A stretch of DNA of 64,000 nucleotides from Rhodococcus sp. KRD197. GTDB taxonomy: Bacteria > Actinomycetota > Actinomycetes > Mycobacteriales > Mycobacteriaceae. Below the pieces are notes generated by a model. It was given only the letters and a program-made list of their open reading frames with translations, was not told the DNA's origin and made no database searches. The position numbers and the translations under genes are program-made. The stretch lies in NCBI RefSeq assembly GCF_017168235.1, contig NZ_JABFAO010000003.1, forward strand, positions 1 to 64,000, written 5' to 3'. The number at the start of each line of letters is the position of its first letter. The stretch's first letter is position 1. Positions 41,336 to 49,875 of the stretch are shown here, piece after piece.

Positions 41336-42251
41336 GCTCGTCCCTGCACGTTGCCCCCTCAGCGGTCGGTTCCACCTGAACGGTCGCGTGATCGAGGCCG
41401 TAGGTGGCGAGCACCGCCTTGGCCCGTGCCAGCAGTACCGAGCCGGCTCCGTCGCATTCGAGATGAACTGTCGCGACGTCCATTCCGGTGGTGAGCGTCC
41501 AGATGTGCAGGTCGTGTACACCGACCACGCCGGGGAGGGCGGCGAGGTCTGCGCGGACAGCCTCGACATCGACATGATCAGGGCTGGCCTGCGTGAGAAT
41601 GCGCAGCGCCGATCCGGCGAGCTTGATCGCCCGGGGGACGACCCACAGCGAGATCAGGACGCCGACGACGATGTCCGCCCAGGTCCAGCCGAAAACGAGC
41701 ATCGCGATCCCGGCGACGAGCACTCCCACGCTGCTGACCGCGTCGGCCAGCACCTCCATGTAAGCACCGCGCACTGCGATGCTGTCCTTCGCGTCGCCAC
41801 GAATGAGCAGGATGACAACGAGATTGGCGAGCAGTCCCGCGGTGGCGGTGAGGATCAGCGCGAGACCTGGGATGTCCGGAGCGTCGCCGATCCGGTCGAT
41901 CGCCTCGTACATGATGAAGGCCGCGATACCGAGGAGCAGAACGGCATTTGCGATGGCAGTGAGCACCTCGGCGCGATGCCATCCGAACGTGCGAGCAGCC
42001 GCGGCGCTCCCCCGTCGGGCGAGCAGCAACGCGATGAGTCCCATCGACATTCCGAGCACGTCGGTGAGCATGTGGCCGGCGTCGGCAAGCAAGCCGAGCG
42101 AGTTGATCCACAACGCCACCGTGGCTTCGAGCACCAGGAAGGCGATGAGTATCGCCAGCGCGATCACCATGTTGCGGATGCGTTTGGTCGACGCCTGCGC
42201 CGCGCCGCCTGCACCCGTCATTCCATGACTGTGCCCGTGCCCCGCGCCCAT
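41325..42251 (-). CDS. Cation diffusion facilitator (zinc-type exporter)
   Basis: 308 residues from ATG 42251, starting with a His-rich GHGHSHGM metal-binding tip. Six TMs; TM2 has LLADAGHMLTDVLGMSMGLI (HxxxD zinc site) and TM5 has YMEVLADAVSSVGVLVAG (HxxxD pattern changed to E/D). The C-terminal cytosolic domain (VGVHDLHIWTLTTGMDVATV) is typical of CzcD/ZitB. A palindrome at 42287-42308 lies in the promoter, suggesting metal-dependent control. Confidence 0.93.
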   Translation of the reverse strand: MGAGHGHSHGMTGAGGAAQASTKRIRNMVIALAILIAFLVLEATVALWINSLGLLADAGHMLTDVLGMSMGLIALLLARRGSAAAARTFGWHRAEVLTAIANAVLLLGIAAFIMYEAIDRIGDAPDIPGLALILTATAGLLANLVVILLIRGDAKDSIAVRGAYMEVLADAVSSVGVLVAGIAMLVFGWTWADIVVGVLISLWVVPRAIKLAGSALRILTQASPDHVDVEAVRADLAALPGVVGVHDLHIWTLTTGMDVATVHLECDGAGSVLLARAKAVLATYGLDHATVQVEPTAEGATCRDELTW

Positions 42252-42286
42252 GACTCCCCTTCGTTCGGTCGAATGCCGAGCTTCAC

Positions 42287-42308
42287 CATATGCGTACATG
42301 CGCATGTG
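42287..42308. promoter_or_regulatory. Metal-regulator-like operator before the CDF gene
   Basis: CATATGCG-tacatg-CGCATGTG pairs at 7 of 8 positions, and its inner part ACATGCGCATGT (42296-42307) is a perfect 12-bp palindrome. The layout is like the 8-6-8 sites of ArsR/SmtB metal repressors (recalled). It lies 36 bp before the CDF start. No arsR-type gene is adjacent. Confidence 0.5.
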
Positions 42309-42323
42309 TGCAATGGAAGGGGG

Positions 42324-43421
42324 TCAGAACAGGTCCGGTTCCACACTCGGCTTCTCGACGGTCGGCGGCAGCGTCGCCAACGCCGAGATCCTCTTCAACC
42401 CCGCCACCTGGAGCAGGTCGACGATGATGGAGCGAATCTGCGCGAGCACCACCGTCGCCGACAGCCCCGAGTTGGTGATCAACTCCGCCTTGGCCCCGGA
42501 CGCTACCGACCGAAGCACCCGGGCGGCCTCAGCCGCATCTGGTTGCTCCCCCGGATCCGCGAGAACCATGCGACGCAGCACCTCCATCGCCTGCGCCAGC
42601 TTCTCCACTTCGTCGACCAATCGCGGATCGAGAATCTCGTCGTCACGCACCAGCGTCAGCGACCTACGCGCGAGTACCCGGATATTTCGGATGGCGTTGT
42701 CGATGGGATCGGCAGTCTTCGCCAAGCCCGCCAAGCGGTTGCGGTGACCCCAGTACAACGGCGAGATTCGGGCGATCTCGTGGCCACCCTTGAGATCGGT
42801 CCGCAACGTGTCGATATCGGACTGTGTCGCACGGGCTTTCCGCAGCGCCTCCTCGATCGGCTTGGGATCGTTGGCGACGAGCCCGTCGGCGACCTTCTGC
42901 AGCACCTCCGAAGCCGTTCCGATCACGTTCGCCGCGTCCTTGCGAGCCCGCCACACCGGATGCGTCGGGATCAGAGCGACGATCGCGATCCCGACGAGAC
43001 CGCCGATCAGAGCGTCGACCATGCGGTCGAAGCCACCCGAATCCCCCGGCGGTATCAGCGTTGCCACGAGCACAGCAGATGAACCTGCCTGCATCGCGAT
43101 GATCGGACCACCATCGAGAAAGACCGCCGTCGCCATCGCCAGCACGACGACCAGCGCGATCTGCCACGGCCCACTGCCGATGGCGGAGATGATCAGGTCG
43201 CCGACGCCGATTCCCACGGTGACGCCCGCCACCAACTCCGCCGAGCGACGCGTCCGGGCACCCAGAGACACCCCGAGCGAGACAACCGCTGCAATCGGAG
43301 CGAAGAACGGCCGCTCGTGACCGACGAGATCGGTGGCGACGAACCATGCGACACCGGCCGCGAGCGCACACTGAATGATCGGCAACAACGACAGTTGCAG
43401 ACGGGCGCGGCCGGCGCGCAT
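42324..43421 (-). CDS. FUSC-family membrane protein
   Basis: 365 residues from ATG 43421. About six N-terminal TMs in the first 160 residues (LSLLPIIQCALAAGVAWFVA, then HERPFFAPIAAVVSLGVSLG, VGDLIISAIGSGPWQIALVV and GGLVGIAIVALIPTHPVWRA). A helical cytosolic domain follows (DPKPIEEALRKARATQSDID and so on). The layout fits FUSC/aromatic acid exporter relatives. Substrate unknown. It follows the DUF3151 gene closely on the same strand. Confidence 0.85.
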   Translation of the reverse strand: MRAGRARLQLSLLPIIQCALAAGVAWFVATDLVGHERPFFAPIAAVVSLGVSLGARTRRSAELVAGVTVGIGVGDLIISAIGSGPWQIALVVVLAMATAVFLDGGPIIAMQAGSSAVLVATLIPPGDSGGFDRMVDALIGGLVGIAIVALIPTHPVWRARKDAANVIGTASEVLQKVADGLVANDPKPIEEALRKARATQSDIDTLRTDLKGGHEIARISPLYWGHRNRLAGLAKTADPIDNAIRNIRVLARRSLTLVRDDEILDPRLVDEVEKLAQAMEVLRRMVLADPGEQPDAAEAARVLRSVASGAKAELITNSGLSATVVLAQIRSIIVDLLQVAGLKRISALATLPPTVEKPSVEPDLF

Positions 43422-43473
43422 ACGTGCTCGTCCACGCCGGGCGGTCGGGCGAAGCCCCTCCGCGAGAGACCGA

Positions 43474-43890
43474 TCAGCCGAGGCCGAGCGCTTCCGCAGC
43501 CTTGGGATCGCTGTCTTCCAGGAGGTCGAGGCATCGGGCGTACTCGTCGTTCTCCCCGATGTCCCGCGCGGCTTTGGCGAGGACGGCGACGCAGCGGAGG
43601 AATCCTCGGTTGGGCTCATGGCTGTACGGGACCGGCCCGAATCCCTTCCATCCATTGCGACGCAGCTGATCGAGTCCCCGGTGGTATCCGGTCCGGGCGT
43701 ACGCGTACGCCGTGATTGTCCGACCGGCCTCGAGCGCCGCCTCTGCCAAGTACGCCCAGGCAATGGACGCAGTCGGGTAGTCCGCAGCCACCGCTGCTGG
43801 ATCCTTGTGATCCAGCAGCGCGGACTCCGCTTCCTCGTCACCGGGCAGCAGCGTCGGCTGTGGTCCGAGCAGGTCTCCGAAAGATGTCAT
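43474..43890 (-). CDS. DUF3151 protein (Rv0360c-like)
   Basis: 138 residues from ATG 43890 (MTSFGDLLGPQPTLLPGDEE); ATG 43899 would add three. All-helical soluble protein with YPTASIAWAYLAEAALEAGR and TAYAYARTGYHRGLDQLRRN near residues 40-75, resembling a single TPR-like bundle. Family limited to actinobacteria; function unknown. It keeps the same place relative to the next gene and fba as in M. tuberculosis. Confidence 0.9.
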   Translation of the reverse strand: MTSFGDLLGPQPTLLPGDEEAESALLDHKDPAAVAADYPTASIAWAYLAEAALEAGRTITAYAYARTGYHRGLDQLRRNGWKGFGPVPYSHEPNRGFLRCVAVLAKAARDIGENDEYARCLDLLEDSDPKAAEALGLG

Positions 43891-44024
43891 GTCGACCATT
43901 GTGCCCCGTCGCCCGCGCGCCGCGACACCGACGCACGGGTGCGACGAGAGACCTCGGTCCTGCCGTTAGGCTCGGTGCTTCGCAGAGCTGTACCAGGACG
44001 TCTCGTCCAGTTGGGAGCACAAGG

Positions 44025-44621
44025 GTGTCGGATAAGCAGGACAAGCCGGACTCGGCGTCGAAACAGCCTGTCAGCGGGGCGAAGCCGAAGCAGCCCGTCG
44101 GCCCCCAGCGCATTCCGGCGCGAGGCGAGGCAGCTCGTTCGCAGTCTGCCTCCTCAGCAGCGTCACCGCAGCGGGTCGGCGCTCCCGAGCAGGGGAAGGT
44201 CAGCCGTCGTTGGCTCGGCGGGGTTCTCGCCGCTCTGATGGTTTTCGCTGCCGTGGGTGTCGCAGGCTTGGTCTATCTTTCCGGCGACCGCGCCGAGGAC
44301 ACGACGCAGGATCAGATCAGGACGTCGATAGAGTCCTTCACCGAGGCGCTGAGCTCAGGGGATCTGGAGACGTTGCGTACGTCTTCGTGCGGGGATCTCC
44401 AAACCTATTACCGGGAAATTTCCGACGCCGATTTCGCGGAGGTCCATCGCGCTGCGGTTGAGCAGGGAAACATCCCGATCGTCGAGGCAGTGGAAGCCGT
44501 GCAGATCAATGGCGAGAGCGCAATCGCCCAGGTTGAGGCGTATACCGAGGCGAATCCAGGCGAGAAGTCGCCGCGCACCTTCGACCTGCGGTTGGTCGAT
44601 GAGGAGTGGAAGGTCTGTTGA
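44025..44621 (+). CDS. Membrane-anchored protein (Rv0361-like)
   Basis: 198 residues from GTG 44025. A disordered Ser/Pro/Ala-rich cytosolic head of about 70 residues is followed by a TM (WLGGVLAALMVFAAVGVAGL) and an extracytoplasmic domain, IESFTEALSSGDLETLRTSS, ending RTFDLRLVDEEWKVC. The pattern SFTEAL.SGDLETLRTSSC and WKVC end parallels the 20484-21011 protein. Its likely fold is the Mce-associated/NTF2-like domain. Stop TGA abuts palindromic element copy 4. Confidence 0.82.
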   Translation: MSDKQDKPDSASKQPVSGAKPKQPVGPQRIPARGEAARSQSASSAASPQRVGAPEQGKVSRRWLGGVLAALMVFAAVGVAGLVYLSGDRAEDTTQDQIRTSIESFTEALSSGDLETLRTSSCGDLQTYYREISDADFAEVHRAAVEQGNIPIVEAVEAVQINGESAIAQVEAYTEANPGEKSPRTFDLRLVDEEWKVC

Positions 44622-44693
44622 GGCGGCTCCGCCGCATGTGAGTGAAAATACATAGCCCGCTATGTATTTCCACTCACATGCGCGTAGCGCCTA
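44619..44693. repeat. Palindromic intergenic element, copy 4 (TGA to CTA)
   Basis: Left mini-hairpin GCGGC-TCC-GCCGC, main arms at 44634-44681 (23 bp, one mismatch, GTGAGTGAAAATACATAGC in the left arm) and right mini-hairpin GCGC-GTA-GCGC. The outer CTA is the stop (TAG) of fba. The left outer triplet has changed to TGA, the stop of the upstream gene. Confidence 0.95.
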
Positions 44694-45731
44694 ACCTGCG
44701 GAAACGCTGCGTCCAGCCGACTTCAGGTCGTTGCATGCCTCGATGACACGCGCCGTCATCCCGGCCTCGGCCTTCTTGAGGTAGCTGCGGGGGTCGTAGG
44801 CCTTCTTGTTGCCCACCTCGCCGTCGATCTTGAGCACGCCGTCGTAGTTGCTGAAGAAGTGCCCGGCGATCGGCCGACTGAATGCGTACTGGGTGTCGGT
44901 GTCGACATTCATCTTCACAGTGCCGTACTCGAGCGCTTCTTCGATCTCGCTCTTCGCCGAGCCCGATCCGCCGTGGAAGACGAAGTCGAACGGCTTGGAT
45001 CCGGCAGCAAGCCCGAGCTTCTCGCTGGCGACCTTCTGGCCGTCGGCGAGCACGGACGGCTTGAGCTTGACGTTGCCCGGCTTGTAGACGCCGTGCACAT
45101 TGCCGAACGTGGCCGCGAGCAGGTAACGCGACCCGGCATCGCCTGCACCCAGGGCCTCGACGGTCTTGAGGAAGTCCTCGTTGGAGGTGTAGAGCTTGTC
45201 GTTGATCTCCGCCTCGACACCGTCCTCCTCGCCGCCGACGACACCGATCTCGATCTCGAGGATGATCCGAGCCGCTGCAGCCTTGGCCAGCAGGTCCTTG
45301 GCGATCTCGAGGTTCTCGTCGATCGGTACCGCAGAGCCGTCCCACATGTGCGACTGGAAAAGCGGATTCTGGCCTGCATCGACGCGGGCCTGCGAGATCG
45401 CGAGAAGCGGACGTACATAGGTGTCCAGCTTGTCCTTGGGGCAATGGTCGGTGTGCAGGGCGATCGTGACGTCGTACTCGGCGGCGACGACGTGTGCGAA
45501 CTCGGCCAGCGCCACCGCACCCGTCACCATGCTCTTGATGCCCAGACCGGAGCCGAACTCGGCACCGCCGGTCGAGAACTGAATGATGCCGTCACTCTTC
45601 GCGTCGGCGAAGCCCTTGATGGCGGCGTTGATGGACTCCGAGCCAACGCAGTTGATAGCAGGGAACGCGAATTTGTGTTCCTTGGCCCGGCCAAGCATCT
45701 CGGCGTAGACCTCGGGAGTTGCGATCGGCAC
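44691..45731 (-). CDS. fba: Class II fructose-bisphosphate aldolase
   Basis: 346 residues from GTG 45731, with a GGAGGA ribosome site eight bases upstream; longer frames upstream lack one. Zinc-dependent: HTDHCPKDKLDTYVRPLLAI near residue 94 (Asp and His ligands), EIEIGVVGGEEDGVEAEIND near 160, YLLAATFGNVHGVYKPGNVK near 195 (His ligand) and FVFHGGSGSAKSEIEEALEY near 245 (His ligand). Glycolysis/gluconeogenesis. Same neighbours (Rv0361-like and DedA genes) as in M. tuberculosis. Confidence 0.97.
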   Translation of the reverse strand: MPIATPEVYAEMLGRAKEHKFAFPAINCVGSESINAAIKGFADAKSDGIIQFSTGGAEFGSGLGIKSMVTGAVALAEFAHVVAAEYDVTIALHTDHCPKDKLDTYVRPLLAISQARVDAGQNPLFQSHMWDGSAVPIDENLEIAKDLLAKAAAARIILEIEIGVVGGEEDGVEAEINDKLYTSNEDFLKTVEALGAGDAGSRYLLAATFGNVHGVYKPGNVKLKPSVLADGQKVASEKLGLAAGSKPFDFVFHGGSGSAKSEIEEALEYGTVKMNVDTDTQYAFSRPIAGHFFSNYDGVLKIDGEVGNKKAYDPRSYLKKAEAGMTARVIEACNDLKSAGRSVSAG

Positions 45732-45924
45732 GGCGGCATTCCTCCATCTGAAGCGTTTGTTTGTCCAGAGCAGTATGGCAAGCCATCGCGCTACGTGTCG
45801 CCGGTACCCGTGGGGTTCCCCGTCCCCCAATTGCGACAGACTGTGACAAATCGGCCATTCGCTCGCCCCAGTTTGGACGTCTCCTGTTCGGGTTGTCCCA
45901 GGATTGGGCGGTAGTGTGGGCGCC

Positions 45925-46653
45925 GTGAGTCTCCTTGCCGCATCCGACCCCGTGACGACAAACCTGGCTTTGCTGCCCGGGTTTCTCGATCCGGTGAACT
46001 TGCTCAACTCGTTCGGCACCTGGGTGCTGGTCGGGCTGCTGCTGGTTGTCTTCATCGAGTCGGGGCTGCTCTTTCCACTTCTCCCGGGCGACTCACTACT
46101 GTTCACGGCCGGCCTCATCGCAGCCTCCAAGTCTGAAGAGATTCCGCCGTTCGCGCCCATCGGCGTGCTACTGATCACGATTCCGATAGCGGCGATCCTC
46201 GGTGATCAGGTCGGGTATTTCATCGGCACCAAGGGCGGCGCCGCCCTCTTCAAGTCGAACGATGCACGCTTCTTCAAGAAGAAATACATAGACGAATCCC
46301 ACGCCTTCTTCGAAAAGCACGGCCCGATCACGATCGTGCTGGCGAGATTCGTGCCCATAGTTCGTACCTTCGCACCCGTCGTCGCTGGCGCATCGAAGAT
46401 GAAGTACTCGATCTTCCTCACCTACAATGTCGTCGGTGGAGTCCTCTGGGGAGCGGGCGTGACGATGCTGGGCTACATGCTCGGCCAGATTCAATTCATC
46501 CGCGACAACGTCGACTACATCTTCATCGGCATCGTTCTGCTGTCGGTGCTTCCTATCGCCGTCGAGGTGGGAAAACGCATGATCAAAGCCCGCACGACTC
46601 CGCTGTCGGAGGCGACTGACGCCATCGACGCACAGCAGGATCAAACCCCCTGA
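45925..46653 (+). CDS. DedA-family membrane protein
   Basis: 242 residues from GTG 45925; TTG 45904 is also in frame. Landmarks VLVGLLLVVFIESGLLFPLL then PGDSLLFTAGLIAASK near 45-75, LGDQVGYFIGTKGGAALFKS near 95, and FVPIVRTFAPVVAGASKMKY near 145. DedA proteins act as lipid-carrier (undecaprenyl phosphate) or phospholipid flippases (recent family knowledge). A second DedA gene follows 19 bp on. The 193-bp region before it holds the promoters of this gene and fba. Confidence 0.92.
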   Translation: MSLLAASDPVTTNLALLPGFLDPVNLLNSFGTWVLVGLLLVVFIESGLLFPLLPGDSLLFTAGLIAASKSEEIPPFAPIGVLLITIPIAAILGDQVGYFIGTKGGAALFKSNDARFFKKKYIDESHAFFEKHGPITIVLARFVPIVRTFAPVVAGASKMKYSIFLTYNVVGGVLWGAGVTMLGYMLGQIQFIRDNVDYIFIGIVLLSVLPIAVEVGKRMIKARTTPLSEATDAIDAQQDQTP

Positions 46654-46672
46654 TTCCCGAGAGTCGGCAACA

Positions 46673-47335
46673 GTGATTCATTCGATGGGCCAATTCGGGC
46701 CCTTTCAGACCGCTGGACCATTGGTTGTGTGGCTCGTGGTGGTCACGTTCGTCTTCATCGAATGCGCCGTCATCATCGGTCTTTTCCTGCCAGGCGACTC
46801 CATGCTGCTCACCGCGGGGATCGTCATGGCCACGCACTCGTCGGGCACCGGCCACATCTGGGCGCTGTCGGTAGGGGCAATGGTTGCGGCAATTGCGGGC
46901 AATCAGGTCGGCTACGTCATCGGGCAACGCACAGGGTCGACCCTCATTGCGCGCAAGAACGGCAAGTATCTCAACACCGCGAATCTGCACAAGGTGAATG
47001 TGCTGCTCGAGAAGTACGGTTTCTGGGCCGTGTTGGTGGCGCGCTGGATTCCGTGGGTACGCACGCTGTGCCCACTCGTTGCGGGCGCCGCGAAGATGAA
47101 CCACCGCCGCTACACCATCGCCAGCACACTCGGTGCCGTCATCTGGGCGCCGGTGCTGCTGCTGGCCGGGTTTTACTTCGGCAGCTTCCTCGAGAGGGTG
47201 CCGTGGCTGCTACCGGCAGTCCTCGTCGCGATGGTGGTGCTCCTCGTCGGCGGTACGGGCGCCGGAATCTGGCAGTACCGCAAAGAAATGGCCAGACCTG
47301 TCGAGGTCATCGAGGTCGAGGAAGTCCTCGAATAG
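46673..47335 (+). CDS. DedA-family membrane protein (second copy)
   Basis: 220 residues from GTG 46673. FVFIECAVIIGLFLPGDSML near residue 25, AGNQVGYVIGQRTGSTLIAR near 80 and RWIPWVRTLCPLVAGAAKMN near 123 parallel the preceding protein, so the two arose by duplication. It ends with an acidic tail (EVIEVEEVLE). Probably shares a transcript with the first. Ends two bases before the convergent GH76 gene. Confidence 0.92.
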   Translation: MIHSMGQFGPFQTAGPLVVWLVVVTFVFIECAVIIGLFLPGDSMLLTAGIVMATHSSGTGHIWALSVGAMVAAIAGNQVGYVIGQRTGSTLIARKNGKYLNTANLHKVNVLLEKYGFWAVLVARWIPWVRTLCPLVAGAAKMNHRRYTIASTLGAVIWAPVLLLAGFYFGSFLERVPWLLPAVLVAMVVLLVGGTGAGIWQYRKEMARPVEVIEVEEVLE

Positions 47336-47337
47336 CC

Positions 47338-48471
47338 CTACCTCGATCTCGCGTTCGATACGGACCAGGCAGCCTCCATCAGCATCCAGCCACCGAGCTG
47401 CACCGATAGGTCCCGCTCGGGTACTGCCGAGGACCGAACGGTGCCACCGCTGAAGGCGGCGACACTGTGGCTCGGACCGGGTAGACGTGCCTGCGACTCC
47501 CACGCTGCACCGAATAGTGGATGATCCTCCACTTCGAGGCGGTTGTGCCAAGCTGCTCCGGCGGACGCGAGAACGATCGACGCAGCCATCTCGCGCGCCT
47601 CGCGGTCCTCGTCGGAGTCGCCGGGGAGAGTCGTTGCCACCAACGCCAGATAGCGGGCAAGAATGCCATTGAACAGACCACCGTCACCGCCGCCTCCCCC
47701 GACGACGACGAGGTCGCGGGTCAAGCGTGCCTCGACGGTGGCGACGAGCGCGTGGACCCGTTTGTTGTGCCGCACGTCGCCGAGGTGCACCGCGAGTTCG
47801 GTCTCGAGGCCCAGAACGACACCCTGGCAGTAGGTGTACACGGCGCGATCGAGCACCCCTGAGCGTCCCCGGATGCCGTCGAGAATCAACCCGCTTCCAG
47901 GATCCGCGAGTGTCGAGTCGATCCAGTCGGCCATGGCCTGCGCACGCCAGAGACGTCCGGTGCGGGCGAGCAGGATCGCAGCCGGACCGTTGGCGGGAGC
48001 ATTGAAGAAGTCATCGCCCTTGCGCCATGGAATTCCGCCGCCCGCCTTGGGCACCCAGGCATCGACCAGCTCGGTCTCGATGCTTTGGAGAGCGTTTCGG
48101 TGATCGAGTGAATGGAGGCGTTGCGCACGTTCGAGCGCCAGTCCGAGCCAGGCCATGTCGTCGTAATAGTTGTTGGTCCACCCAGTGATGTTCCGAATGC
48201 GATGCGAGCGTGAAATCTTGGCCAGTCTCCGTCGCCGCTTCGCGGTCGGTTCACGTTCGGCGGCGTCGACGGCGCAGTCGAGGAGATGGGCTTGCCACCA
48301 GTAGTGCCACCGGAAAAACAACCGTTCACGACGCACCGGCGGCCACGCCACAACGCCGAGGGCGGTGCCGGGAAGGCCAACCAAGCGGCGCACATGACGG
48401 GCCATGACAGCTCCCTCCGCAGCATCCGCTCGCTGCGCCCACACCTGAGACATGTCTTCAGATACTGCCAT
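47338..48471 (-). CDS. Glycoside hydrolase family 76-like protein (Rv0365c-like)
   Basis: 377 residues from ATG 48471, close to the length of Rv0365c. The (alpha/alpha)6 family has GWTNNYYDDMAWLGLALERA near residue 120, KGDDFFNAPANGPAAILLAR near 175 and AVYTYCQGVVLGLETELAVH near 235. GH76 enzymes cut alpha-1,6-mannan, as in mycobacterial lipomannan backbones. No signal peptide is visible, so the target may be cytosolic or the role changed. ATG 48453 is the alternative start. Confidence 0.82.
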   Translation of the reverse strand: MAVSEDMSQVWAQRADAAEGAVMARHVRRLVGLPGTALGVVAWPPVRRERLFFRWHYWWQAHLLDCAVDAAEREPTAKRRRRLAKISRSHRIRNITGWTNNYYDDMAWLGLALERAQRLHSLDHRNALQSIETELVDAWVPKAGGGIPWRKGDDFFNAPANGPAAILLARTGRLWRAQAMADWIDSTLADPGSGLILDGIRGRSGVLDRAVYTYCQGVVLGLETELAVHLGDVRHNKRVHALVATVEARLTRDLVVVGGGGGDGGLFNGILARYLALVATTLPGDSDEDREAREMAASIVLASAGAAWHNRLEVEDHPLFGAAWESQARLPGPSHSVAAFSGGTVRSSAVPERDLSVQLGGWMLMEAAWSVSNARSR

Positions 48472-48493
48472 CTCGCTCCGACACCTCTTGCCG

Positions 48494-49168
48494 TCAGTTC
48501 CAGGCCTGGGAGATGTCTGCATGGCGACGAACCCACGAGTGCATGGCGATTCCCGCGGCCACCCCCGCATTGATGCTCCGGGTCGAGCCGAATTGCGCGA
48601 TGGACACAGTCATCGACGCGCCCGCCCGCGCGGCCTCGGTGACTCCCGGTCCCTCCTGCCCGAACAGCAGCAGGCAGCGCCGCGGCAGCACGGCGGTCTC
48701 GATGGGGACCGACCCGGGCGTGTTGTCGACGGCGACGACCGTCAAGTTCTCGCTGCTCGCGTAGTCGAGGAGGTCGGCGACGGATTCGTGATGGTGAATG
48801 TGCTGGTACCGATCGGTCACCATCGCGCCTCGGCGGTTCCATCTCTTTCGCCCGACGATGTGAACTGCCTGCGCGGCAAAGGCGTTGGCCGTGCGGACAA
48901 CGGTGCCGATGTTGGCGTCGTTGGCGAAGTTCTCGATCGCCACGTGCAACGGATGGCGGCGGGTATCGATGTCTGCAACGATCGCTTCCCTGGTCCAGTA
49001 CCGATAGGCGTCCACCACATTGCGACGGTCTCCGCCGTCGAGCAGCTCGGGATCGTACTGCGGTCCGGTCGGTCGTGGCGCGTCGAACATCTCACTCCAC
49101 GGGCCGACGCCGTTTGGATTCTCACCCCACTCCGTCGGACCCGCAGCGCTATCGGCCTCGTCGCTCAA
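48494..49168 (-). CDS. TrmH/SpoU-family RNA methyltransferase
   Basis: 224 residues from TTG 49168, which overlaps the stop of the preceding lipoprotein gene (TTGA). SPOUT knot motifs: NFANDANIGTVVRTANAFAA near residue 83 (motif 1), CLLLFGQEGPGVTEAARAGA near 168 (motif 2) and QFGSTRSINAGVAAGIAMHS near 195 (motif 3). It methylates the 2'-O of a tRNA or rRNA ribose. Target unknown; Rv0380c looks like the equivalent. Confidence 0.92.
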   Translation of the reverse strand: MSDEADSAAGPTEWGENPNGVGPWSEMFDAPRPTGPQYDPELLDGGDRRNVVDAYRYWTREAIVADIDTRRHPLHVAIENFANDANIGTVVRTANAFAAQAVHIVGRKRWNRRGAMVTDRYQHIHHHESVADLLDYASSENLTVVAVDNTPGSVPIETAVLPRRCLLLFGQEGPGVTEAARAGASMTVSIAQFGSTRSINAGVAAGIAMHSWVRRHADISQAWN

Positions 49169-49794
49169 AATGTCTCGTTGCTGTCCGGGGCGATCCGGAA
49201 ACCGTGGCCGGTCGAGTCGTTGGCGCAGGCTATTCCGTCGGGTGTCGATTTGCACGTGTAACCGTCGGCCTGAATCTGCTGGCCCACCCCGAGCGGAGGA
49301 TCGATGGTGTCGCCGCCGGAGGTGTACACCGCACCTCCGGCGCACATGAACTGCGCGGCATCGTTGTTGGTGACGCGGATGCCGTTGCCCCAGTTGATCA
49401 TGCACTCCTCTGGGCGCGGCGGCACCGGCGTCGTGACTCCCTGGCACCCAGCCTCGGTTCGGCTGGCCAGCGTCACGATCCCACATTGGAATCGTCCGTC
49501 GGGCGAACTGAAGTAGTGCGCGGCGTCCAGCGCGGCATATGTGGTCTGCGGCGCCGGGACGACCTCGGGTTCGGTCGCCTGCGGCAGGGGCGGCGGCACG
49601 TCCTCGGTGGTGAGAACTGGCGCCGGTATCGACGGCGGCGGCGCAAGGGTAGTCGTCGTCATGCTGGTGGTCGACTGCGGCGCGGCAGCGGCGGCGGAGA
49701 CATTCGCCCCCGACTCACCCCCGCAGCCCGCGAGGAGAGCCACCGCCGCCACCGCCGACGCCACCAGCACAACATTGTTCGACTTCACATTCAC
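49165..49794 (-). CDS. Lipoprotein with C-terminal actinobacterial secreted domain
   Basis: 209 residues from GTG 49794; GTG 49809 or GTG 49788 are also possible. Lipoprotein signal (VASAVAAVALLAGC). After a Thr/Pro-rich linker comes a Cys-rich domain: YFSSPDGRFQCGIVTLASRT, EAGCQG, EECMINWGN, QFMCAGG, GYTCKSTPDGIACAN. The SSPDG.FQC...G...C layout with paired cysteines is common in small mycobacterial lipoproteins. Function unknown. Coupled to the methyltransferase by a four-base overlap. Confidence 0.8.
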   Translation of the reverse strand: MNVKSNNVVLVASAVAAVALLAGCGGESGANVSAAAAAPQSTTSMTTTTLAPPPSIPAPVLTTEDVPPPLPQATEPEVVPAPQTTYAALDAAHYFSSPDGRFQCGIVTLASRTEAGCQGVTTPVPPRPEECMINWGNGIRVTNNDAAQFMCAGGAVYTSGGDTIDPPLGVGQQIQADGYTCKSTPDGIACANDSTGHGFRIAPDSNETF

Positions 49795-49875
49795 GAACCC
49801 GACCCCCACTTCCGATGACGCGTATCACCGAGCGACCCTACCGGCGATCCACCGCATCCGGCGTCGGGCGGGCTT

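Noticed and set aside
41274-43082. 602-codon open frame on the plus strand
   Set aside because: It lies antisense to the CDF and FUSC genes, has low-complexity Arg/His-rich translation and no domain. High G+C keeps opposite frames open.
44622-44690. Small RNA gene between the Rv0361-like gene and fba
   Set aside because: The only structure is the palindromic element; no promoter-like sequence of its own is visible.
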